NCBI GenBank assembly: GCA_045652125.1
Contig: JAZRTT010000027.1
Location: 1-37,927 of the forward strand
DNA from: Avoscillospira sp045652125
Lineage (GTDB): Bacteria > Bacillota > Clostridia > Oscillospirales > Oscillospiraceae
Direction: 5' to 3'
Length of the DNA stretch: 37,927 nucleotides
The position numbers and the translations under genes are program-made. Each line of letters begins with the position of its first letter. Position 1 is the stretch's first letter. The notes beneath the pieces are model-generated. The model was not told where the DNA came from. It made no database searches and saw only the letters and a list, made by a program, of their open reading frames with translations. Positions 32,179 to 37,927 of this stretch are shown one piece after another.

Positions 32179-32295
32179 ATGGGGGCACGGCACAAACCCG
32201 TGCCAACGCTCGATACAGGGAATGCCCTTAATCTGTTCGATAAAATGGAATTACGCATCCGTAGACAACCTGCTGTTCTTGTATACATTCCCTAA
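32179..32295 (+). CDS. Candidate small protein of 38 residues (or 53 from 32134); unrecognised
   Basis: A short frame with AAAGGA nine bases before ATG (32179) would encode a basic 38-residue peptide that begins MGARHKPVPTLDTGN and ends QPAVLVYIP. A longer version from ATG at 32134 has no clear ribosome site. It lies between two strong hairpins and overlaps segments that can pair as RNA, so the region may instead be a structured RNA or a mobile-element remnant. I recognise no family, and no promoter is obvious. Confidence 0.3.
   Translation: MGARHKPVPTLDTGNALNLFDKMELRIRRQPAVLVYIP
32184..32204 (+). other. Hairpin within the 32.1-32.3 kb segment
   Basis: GGCACGG (32184-32190) pairs perfectly with CCGTGCC (32198-32204) over a seven-base loop. 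Downstream, AGGGAATG (32217-32224) is complementary to CATTCCCT (32286-32293), which suggests a closed RNA domain of about 75 nt. Confidence 0.4.
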
Positions 32296-32303
32296 AAATA
32301 CAA

Positions 32304-32339
32304 TATTCGGCACAGCGAAACGAGTCGCTGTGCCGAATA
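32304..32339 (-). terminator. Strong hairpin after the VOC gene, likely its terminator
   Basis: A perfect 15-base stem (32304-32318 with 32325-32339) has a six-base loop. On the minus strand it is followed by TTGTATTTTT, fitting a terminator for the VOC gene that ends at 32376. Outer flanks also pair imperfectly (ATTCC.TAAAA with TTTTAGGAAT), making a foldback of about 65 bases. Confidence 0.65.
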
Positions 32340-32375
32340 ACTGTTTTAGGAATTTACAAATTGACGCTTTCCCAA

Positions 32376-32774
32376 TCACAGGATCTGGCTGAATTCCACA
32401 GGCTCATGGTTGGGACCCAGAACCTTGAAAAACCGCACGCCCTTTTCCCAGAAGGGCAGGAACTGGATGTCTTCCGTCATGGGATTCAGACCGGCAGCCT
32501 TCACCGCCGTCAGAGCGGCTTCGATATCATCCACATCCAGAGCGATGTGGTCGATGGCACCGTCAAAGCCTTTGGCGGCGGGTTCGCCTGTGGACTGATA
32601 GGTTTCAATAACGATGTTTTTCAGCTTCAAAAACGCCACCCGGTCAGTTGGCAGCGTGGTCTCGGCGGCAACCTCGAAGCCCAGCTTTTTATAAAATTTG
32701 ATGGTTTCTTCCAAATCATTGGTGGGCAGACCGATATGTTGGATTCCGTTGATATGGGCTGCAATGGCGTTCAT
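32376..32774 (-). CDS. VOC (glyoxalase/dioxygenase-like) family protein
   Basis: This 132-residue protein is a single vicinal-oxygen-chelate unit of two beta-alpha-beta-beta-beta modules. Likely metal ligands are the His in QHIGLPT, the Glu in VIETY, the His in DHIALDV and the Glu in NHEPVEF, the H-E-H-E set of glyoxalase I-type enzymes. Substrates in this superfamily vary widely (glyoxalase, epimerase, antibiotic resistance), so none is assigned. AAAGGAGA precedes the ATG. A promoter overlaps the end of uvrA, so it may be expressed both alone and with uvrA. Confidence 0.88.
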   Translation of the reverse strand: MNAIAAHINGIQHIGLPTNDLEETIKFYKKLGFEVAAETTLPTDRVAFLKLKNIVIETYQSTGEPAAKGFDGAIDHIALDVDDIEAALTAVKAAGLNPMTEDIQFLPFWEKGVRFFKVLGPNHEPVEFSQIL

Positions 32775-32807
32775 ACTCCCGTCTCCTTTACTTTTTTCTC
32801 TCAGATT

Positions 32808-32836
32808 ATAATACCTTCCCTGCAGGCGGGCGTCAA
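32808..32836 (-). promoter_or_regulatory. Promoter of the VOC gene, overlapping the uvrA stop
   Basis: TTGACG (32836-32831) and TATTAT (32813-32808) are 17 bases apart on the minus strand; the -35 box covers the uvrA stop codon. Confidence 0.6.
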
Positions 32837-35664
32837 GGTTTTTCCAATACCCGCCTAAGATATTGCCCGGTGTAGCTGGCCGGGTTTTTGGAAACTTCTT
32901 CTGGGGTCCCTTCTGCTACAATTGTACCGCCGCCGGAACCGCCATCGGGTCCCAGATCAATGATGTGATCTGCAACCTTGATGACATCCAGATTGTGTTC
33001 GATCACAAGGACCGTGTTGCCTGTGTCCACCAAGGTCTGCAAAACATCAATGAGTTTGTGGACATCCGCCACATGAAGGCCGGTGGTGGGTTCATCCAGA
33101 ATATAGATGGTGCGGCCGGTGGCACGGCGGCTCAGTTCCGTAGCCAGCTTGACTCGCTGGGCTTCACCGCCGGACAAGGTGGTGGAGCTTTGTCCCAGCT
33201 TCACATACCCCAGACCGACATCTACCAAGGTCTGCACTTTGCTGCGAAGTCTGGGCTGATTTTCAAAGAACGTCAATGCCTCATCCGCGGTCATTTCCAA
33301 TACATCTGCAATGGATTTGCCTTTGTATGTGACCTCCAGGGTTTCCCGATTGTAGCGCTTGCCCTGACAGACATCGCAGGGAACATAAACATCAGACAGG
33401 AAATGCATCTCGATCTTCACCAGACCGTCACCGGCGCAGGCTTCACAGCGGCCGCCCTTCACATTGAAGGAAAATCTTCCCGGATTGTAGCCTCTGGCTT
33501 TTGCCTCTGCCGTGGAAGCGAACAGATCCCGGATATCTCCGAACAGGCCGGTATAGGTGGCAGGATTGGAGCGGGGAGAGCGGCCGATGGGACTTTGATC
33601 GATACCCACTACCTTATCCAGATGCTCCAGCCCTTCCATGGAGTCATAATCTCCATGGTGCAGCCGTGCCCGATTGAGTTTTGCCGCAAGGGTCTTATAC
33701 AAAATCTCATTGACAAGAGAGGATTTTCCCGACCCGGACACTCCGGTGACACAGGTAAATGTACCAAGAGGGATTTTTACATCCACGTTTTGTAGATTGT
33801 TCTCTCGGGCGCCCCGGACCGTCAGCTGTTTGCCGTTTCCGGGTCTGCGGCTGCCGGGAAGGGGGATTTTTTTGAACCCGGACAGGTATTGCCCGGTGAT
33901 GCTTCTGGGCTGCGCCATAATATCTTCCAAAGAACCCTGTGCCACCACTTCGCCGCCGTGGATTCCGGCACCGGGGCCGATGTCCACGATATAGTCGGCG
34001 GCACGCATGGTATCTTCGTCATGTTCAACCACCAAAAGTGTGTTTCCCAGGTCCCGGAGCTGTTTCAGGGTGGCGATCAGTTTGTCATTGTCTTTTTGGT
34101 GCAGACCGATGGAAGGTTCATCCAGAATATACAAAACGCCCATGAGACAGGAACCGATCTGGGTGGCAAGGCGGATTCTCTGGGCCTCGCCGCCGGACAG
34201 GGTGGCGGCTGCCCGTGAGAGGGTCAGATAGGGCAGACCCACATTTTTCAGAAATGTCAGCCGGGACCGGATCTCCCGAAGAATCTGGTCTGCAATTTTG
34301 GCCTGGGTGTCATTTAACTCCAGCAAACCAATAAAATCCAAGGCATCCATGACGTTTTTTTCGCAGAATTCCCAGATGGAAATACCGCCGACAGTCACCG
34401 CACGGCTGATATCGCTGAGCCGCTGACCGTGGCAGTGAGGACAGGGCTTGGAGGCCATACATTCCTCCAGTTCCTTTTTGGTCCAGTCAGACTGGGTCTC
34501 TTCAAACCGCCGGGTCACATTGGGCAAAATACCCTCAAAAGGCTGCTTCAAAACACCGTAGCCGCTGCCGCGATCATAGTGCAGTTCCAAAATTTCTTTG
34601 CCGGTGCCGTTCAGGATGGCATCCTGCCCCGCCTGCGGCAGATCTTTCCATGGGGTAGTCAGGTCAAAGCTGTATTTCTCAGCCAGGGCGCTGTAATACA
34701 TCCGGGCGATGCTGTCGGTTTTGGGGTTGCTCCAACCGCTGACCTGGATGGCACCTTCGGACAGACTTTTGGTTTGGTCGGGGATAATCAAATCCGCATC
34801 GGCGATCAACTGCATTCCAAGACCGGTGCAAACAGGGCAGGCACCGTACGGATTATTGAAGGAAAACATTCGATGGGTCAGCTCCGGCATGGAAACGCCG
34901 CAGTCATCACAGGCATAATTCCGGGAAAACAGGGTGATGGAATCATCGTCTGTCTTATGAAGAAGCACCAGACCGCCGGAGAGTTTGCAGGCTGTTTCGA
35001 TGGAGTCTGCCAGACGTCTGGAAAGGTCATCTTTCCGAACCAGCCGATCCACTACGATCTCAATGTTGTGTTTTTTGTTCTTTTCCGGGAGAATCTCTTC
35101 CGAAAGGTCATAAATTTGACCATCTACACGGACCCGGACGAAGCCGCTTTTTCTGGCATCCTCAAAAACCTTGGTGTGCTCGCCCTTTTTTCCGCGAATC
35201 ACCGGGGAAAGGAGCTGAAACCGTGTGCCGTCCGGCAGGGCCATGATCCGGTCCACGATTTGATCGACTGTTTGCCGGTGGATCTCCTTGCCGCATTTTG
35301 GGCAGTGGGGAGTGCCGATATTGGCCCAAAGCAGGCGCAGGTAGTCATAGATCTCTGTTACCGTTCCAACGGTGGAGCGGGGGTTCTTGGAAGTGGTTTT
35401 CTGGTCAATGGAAATGGCGGGAGACAGTCCGTCGATTTGCTCCACATCCGGTTTGTCCATCTGACCCAAAAACATTCTGGCGTAAGAGCTGAGGCTCTCC
35501 ACATACCGCCTTTGACCCTCGGCGTAAATGGTATCAAAAGCCAGGGAGGACTTTCCGGACCCGGACAGGCCCGTAAGGACCACCAGTTTATCTCTGGGCA
35601 GCTCCAGAGAAATGTTTTTCAGATTATTCTCTTTTGCACCCCGGATGGAAATGGTCTCTTGCAT
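32833..35664 (-). CDS. uvrA: Excinuclease ABC subunit A
   Basis: This 943-residue DNA damage sensor of nucleotide excision repair loads UvrB at lesions. It has two ABC ATPase halves, with Walker A GLSGSGKSS (K38) and GVSGSGKSS, and two LSGGEAQR signatures. Zinc modules are CDDCG...CPVC and CEAC...CDVC. The length is standard and all key residues are present. AAGGAG precedes the ATG by seven bases. It stands alone, without uvrB or uvrC beside it, and its promoter carries a LexA-like box, fitting SOS control. Confidence 0.97.
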   Translation of the reverse strand: MQETISIRGAKENNLKNISLELPRDKLVVLTGLSGSGKSSLAFDTIYAEGQRRYVESLSSYARMFLGQMDKPDVEQIDGLSPAISIDQKTTSKNPRSTVGTVTEIYDYLRLLWANIGTPHCPKCGKEIHRQTVDQIVDRIMALPDGTRFQLLSPVIRGKKGEHTKVFEDARKSGFVRVRVDGQIYDLSEEILPEKNKKHNIEIVVDRLVRKDDLSRRLADSIETACKLSGGLVLLHKTDDDSITLFSRNYACDDCGVSMPELTHRMFSFNNPYGACPVCTGLGMQLIADADLIIPDQTKSLSEGAIQVSGWSNPKTDSIARMYYSALAEKYSFDLTTPWKDLPQAGQDAILNGTGKEILELHYDRGSGYGVLKQPFEGILPNVTRRFEETQSDWTKKELEECMASKPCPHCHGQRLSDISRAVTVGGISIWEFCEKNVMDALDFIGLLELNDTQAKIADQILREIRSRLTFLKNVGLPYLTLSRAAATLSGGEAQRIRLATQIGSCLMGVLYILDEPSIGLHQKDNDKLIATLKQLRDLGNTLLVVEHDEDTMRAADYIVDIGPGAGIHGGEVVAQGSLEDIMAQPRSITGQYLSGFKKIPLPGSRRPGNGKQLTVRGARENNLQNVDVKIPLGTFTCVTGVSGSGKSSLVNEILYKTLAAKLNRARLHHGDYDSMEGLEHLDKVVGIDQSPIGRSPRSNPATYTGLFGDIRDLFASTAEAKARGYNPGRFSFNVKGGRCEACAGDGLVKIEMHFLSDVYVPCDVCQGKRYNRETLEVTYKGKSIADVLEMTADEALTFFENQPRLRSKVQTLVDVGLGYVKLGQSSTTLSGGEAQRVKLATELSRRATGRTIYILDEPTTGLHVADVHKLIDVLQTLVDTGNTVLVIEHNLDVIKVADHIIDLGPDGGSGGGTIVAEGTPEEVSKNPASYTGQYLRRVLEKP

Positions 35665-35693
35665 GGAAAAACTCCTTTTGCGGCATTTTTGTT

Positions 35694-35722
35694 ATTATAG
35701 CATACCCGTTTTTTATTCTCAA
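35694..35722 (-). promoter_or_regulatory. Promoter of uvrA
   Basis: TTGAGA (35722-35717) and TATAAT (35699-35694) are 17 bases apart on the minus strand, with TGC before the -10. Confidence 0.78.
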
Positions 35723-35733
35723 CCATATGTTCG
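35720..35733. promoter_or_regulatory. LexA-like SOS box at the uvrA promoter
   Basis: CAACCATATGTTCG matches 12 of 14 bases of the Gram-positive LexA consensus CGAACATATGTTCG, with one perfect half-site. It overlaps the uvrA -35 box, where a repressor would block polymerase. uvrA is a classic SOS gene, so LexA control is a reasonable inference. Confidence 0.6.
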
Positions 35734-35753
35734 GTAAAATTTCTGTGAACCTA

Positions 35754-35781
35754 TTGCAGATGGAAAAAAATATGATATGAT
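35754..35781 (+). promoter_or_regulatory. Promoter of the cardiolipin synthase gene
   Basis: TTGCAG (35754-35759) and TATGAT (35776-35781) are 16 bases apart, diverging from the uvrA promoter. The LexA-like box lies about 20 bases upstream of its -35. Confidence 0.6.
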
Positions 35782-35811
35782 AAAAGGTAATCAATACAAG
35801 GAGGTGCGGCT

Positions 35812-37344
35812 GTGAAACGGGTCCTTCGGTTTTTATTTCAGCGCGTGACGATTGTGGCGCTGTCTATCTTACTGCAGGTAGGTCTTATGGTAGCCATGGT
35901 GCAATGGCTGGCAGAGTATCGGCATTGGATCCAGGTGCTGCTGACGGTTTTATCTGCTCTGGCGGTCATTTATGTTATGTACGACCGCACCAATGCATCC
36001 TATAAGATCGCATGGATCGTTCTGATTTTGGCGTTCCCTGTGGCAGGCATCTGCATCTATCTGACCTTCGGCGGTCGGCGGCTCAGCCAGCCGGTTCGTG
36101 CAAGAATGCAGCAGTCTCAGGATCTGGTACGAGACAATCTCTGGCAGGAAAGAGTTACGCAGGAAGCATTGACCCAAGTCAGCGACCCGGCAGCTGCTAC
36201 GGCTCAGCTTTTATACAATGTCTCCGGTTATCCTGTCTATGACAATACACAGACCGAATACTTCTCCCTTGGTGATCTGGTCTACCCCCGGATGCTGGAA
36301 GAACTGAAAAAGGCAGAACGGTACATCTTTTTGGAGTACTTCATCATCAGCCAGGGTGTTATGTGGGAAGGGATTCTGGAGATTCTCAAAGAAAAGGCAG
36401 CCGCAGGCGTGGATGTACGGGTCATGTATGACGATTTTGGCTGTATTGAGAAGCTGCCGGGGAATTATTATAAGCAGCTGCGAAAATGGAACATTCAGAC
36501 CAAGGTGTTCAACCCCTTTGTGCCGGTGCTGTCCGGACGGCTGAACAACCGCAACCACCGGAAACTGATGATCATCGATGGTAAGGTTGGATTTACCGGC
36601 GGTGTGAACTTGTCTGATGAGTATATCAATTGCAGGCAGCGGTGCGGTCATTGGAAGGACAGTGCCATTCTCCTGAAGGGGGAAGGCGTCTGGGCCATGA
36701 CGGTCATGTTCCTGTCCATGTGGGACAGCCAGACCGGGCAGCGGGAGGATTTGGCATCGTTCCGTCCGGAATACCCCTATGCCCTGGCAGGCGGGGAGGG
36801 ATTTGTTCAGCCTTTTGCCGATACGCCTCTGGATGAGGAAGATATTGCCGAAACAACCTTGCTGAGCCTATTCCAGCGGGCGGTCCGCTCAATTTATATT
36901 ATGACGCCTTATCTGATTTTGGACGATAAGATCACGTCCGCTCTGCTGACAGCAGCCAAATCCGGGCTGGATGTGCGTATTATCACACCGCACATTCCGG
37001 ATAAATGGTATGTTCATGCTGTGTCCCGAGCTCATTACGAATTGCTTACAGAGGCCGGTGTCCGGGTCTATGAATACACCCCGGGATTTATTCACTCCAA
37101 GGTCTATCTGGTGGATGACCGATATGCCGTGGCCGGAACTGTAAATCTGGATTTTCGAAGCTTGTATCTCCACTACGAAAACGCTGTTTTCCTCTTTGAT
37201 GCCACGTGCGTCGCTGCCATTGGAGAGGATTTCCGAAATACATTTCCGGTCTGTGAAGAGATCACATGGCGAAAATGCCGCAAAACCCGATTGCCGGAAC
37301 GGCTGGTGGCTGCTGCGCTGCGAATGTTCTCTCCTTTGATGTAA
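35812..37344 (+). CDS. cls: Cardiolipin synthase (phospholipase D family)
   Basis: This 510-residue membrane enzyme should join two phosphatidylglycerols into cardiolipin. Two membrane helices (about 13-33 and 40-86, probably two spans) precede a phospholipase D core. Both HKD motifs are intact: NHRKLMIIDG (H249, K251, D256) and IHSKVYLVDD (H428, K430, D435). The first is followed by GFTGGVNLSDEY and the second by AGTVNLDFRS, as in bacterial Cls. The GTG start follows AAGGAGGT. The length is typical of clostridial Cls. Confidence 0.94.
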   Translation: MKRVLRFLFQRVTIVALSILLQVGLMVAMVQWLAEYRHWIQVLLTVLSALAVIYVMYDRTNASYKIAWIVLILAFPVAGICIYLTFGGRRLSQPVRARMQQSQDLVRDNLWQERVTQEALTQVSDPAAATAQLLYNVSGYPVYDNTQTEYFSLGDLVYPRMLEELKKAERYIFLEYFIISQGVMWEGILEILKEKAAAGVDVRVMYDDFGCIEKLPGNYYKQLRKWNIQTKVFNPFVPVLSGRLNNRNHRKLMIIDGKVGFTGGVNLSDEYINCRQRCGHWKDSAILLKGEGVWAMTVMFLSMWDSQTGQREDLASFRPEYPYALAGGEGFVQPFADTPLDEEDIAETTLLSLFQRAVRSIYIMTPYLILDDKITSALLTAAKSGLDVRIITPHIPDKWYVHAVSRAHYELLTEAGVRVYEYTPGFIHSKVYLVDDRYAVAGTVNLDFRSLYLHYENAVFLFDATCVAAIGEDFRNTFPVCEEITWRKCRKTRLPERLVAAALRMFSPLM

Positions 37345-37371
37345 AGAACTCCCCTCAAGAGGGGAGTTCTT
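37344..37371. terminator. Hairpin after cls
   Basis: A perfect 12-base stem (37344-37355 with 37360-37371) with a CAAG loop overlaps the end of cls. The U-run is short (TTCTT), so it is a weak terminator or a processing site. Confidence 0.6.
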
Positions 37372-37374
37372 CTG

Positions 37375-37398
37375 CGTGTCAAAAAGTATTTTTGATAT
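37375..37398. repeat. Small inverted repeat behind a terminator, copy 2
   Basis: CGTGTCAAAAAGTATTTTTGA resembles 19161-19180, again just past a hairpin and before the end of a converging minus-strand gene. Confidence 0.45.
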
Positions 37399-37414
37399 GC
37401 TCTATGGGATTTTT

Positions 37415-37927
37415 TCAGTTTTCCAACTGTCTGCCCAGAAAGCCTGCCACGGTCTGCACCAGCTTCTGCTCCGGCTCGGTCAGCGCCATGTCCTTGTCAT
37501 CCAGCAGGATCATCACACAGCCCATAAGGTCGCCTCCGGACAATATGGGGGTGGCTACACCCAAATGATAGCGCTCTGCCTGCTCACTGACGGGAACGGG
37601 GCTGTCTCCGGTGTGATAAAGATAGGTGCGCCGCTGCTCCATCAACTGCTCCAGTTCCTTGGAGTTTCGTTTGTCCATCAGATCGCGGCGGGAGGCACCT
37701 GCTACGGCGATGATGTTGTCCCTGTCACAGACTGCGGCAATGTGCCCGGTGTTCTTTGTGATGGATTCGCAGAGCTGTGCCGCCTGCTCTGTCATGTCCC
37801 CCATGGGCGAGTACTTTTTGAAAATGACCTCACCGTCCCGCTCTGTATAGATCTCAAGGGGGTCGCCCTCTCTGATTCTCAAAGTGCGGCGAATTTCTTT
37901 GGGAATAACCACTCTTCCTAAGTCATC
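37415..37927 (-). CDS. spoVT: Stage V sporulation protein T (partial; 5' end beyond the right edge)
   Basis: The visible part covers all but about the first ten residues of SpoVT, a forespore transcription regulator. It starts in the AbrB-like swapped-hairpin DNA-binding domain (DDLGRVVIPKEIRRTLRIREGDPLEI) and continues into a GAF-like C-terminal domain (about 55-175) that includes GHIAAVCDRDNIIAVAG and PILSGGDLMGCVMIL. The GTG inside GRVVIPK is not the start, as the conserved residues before it are encoded up to the window edge. Presence of SpoVT points to an endospore former. The paralogue AbrB is shorter and lacks the GAF part. Confidence 0.93.
   Translation of the reverse strand, partial: DDLGRVVIPKEIRRTLRIREGDPLEIYTERDGEVIFKKYSPMGDMTEQAAQLCESITKNTGHIAAVCDRDNIIAVAGASRRDLMDKRNSKELEQLMEQRRTYLYHTGDSPVPVSEQAERYHLGVATPILSGGDLMGCVMILLDDKDMALTEPEQKLVQTVAGFLGRQLEN

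Noticed and set aside
32174..32392. A 72-codon frame overlapping the candidate small ORF in another phase
   Set aside because: It runs through the terminator hairpin and into the end of the VOC gene and has no ribosome site.

Overview
The window looks like chromosomal DNA from a spore-forming, Gram-positive gut-type clostridium, most likely an Oscillospiraceae/Ruminococcaceae relative. The reasons are the G+C-rich, CTG-rich coding with strong AGGAGG-type ribosome sites, a SpoVT gene, a split two-subunit transketolase, GdpP-L9-DnaB and S15-PNPase gene orders of Firmicutes type, an S-layer-homology protein, and FemAB, VanW and MurA wall genes. Genus-level placement is inference. I see no rRNA, tRNA, CRISPR array, prophage or intact insertion sequence.

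Layout. 1-4.4 kb (minus strand): split transketolase, then an apparent operon glyS - ACT-domain protein (UPF0237) - UPF0210 protein, read from a near-consensus promoter. 4.5-7.5 kb: a DUF3810 membrane metallopeptidase-like protein (+) converging on a VanW-family wall protein (-) at a shared terminator. 7.6-12.6 kb (+): rimM-trmD-femAB-alr, then an nfeD-SPFH membrane pair. 12.6-19.2 kb (+): gdpP-rplI-dnaB-tilS-hpt-deoC, tightly packed with 4-11 base overlaps. 19.2-22.2 kb (-): a 978-residue secreted protein with Ig-like and SLH domains. 22.4-27.3 kb (+): a GreA-type factor, rpsO and pnp with structured leaders, a metallophosphoesterase and a small zinc-ribbon membrane protein. 27.3-28.6 kb (-): murA. 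28.9-32.1 kb (+): a DUF2207-like membrane protein and a beta-helix protein whose codon use differs from its neighbours. 32.1-32.4 kb: an unusual structured intergenic region with a candidate small ORF. 32.4-35.7 kb (-): a VOC protein and uvrA, with a LexA-like box at the uvrA promoter. 35.8-37.9 kb: cardiolipin synthase (+) and a spoVT fragment (-) running off the right edge.

How the genes work together. Most are housekeeping: translation (glyS, rimM, trmD, tilS, rplI, rpsO), RNA turnover and transcription (pnp, greA), replication and repair (dnaB, uvrA), envelope building (alr, murA, femAB, vanW, cls, SLH protein), signalling (gdpP) and nucleotide salvage (hpt, deoC).

No clearly novel multi-gene system stands out. 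The best leads for something undescribed are the structured segment with a small ORF at 32.11-32.37 kb beside the possibly transferred beta-helix gene, the VanW gene that has a good ribosome site but an ATC where the start codon should be, the 90-nt pnp leader hairpin, and a short promoter-proximal segment with a terminator-like hairpin at about 28.8 kb.
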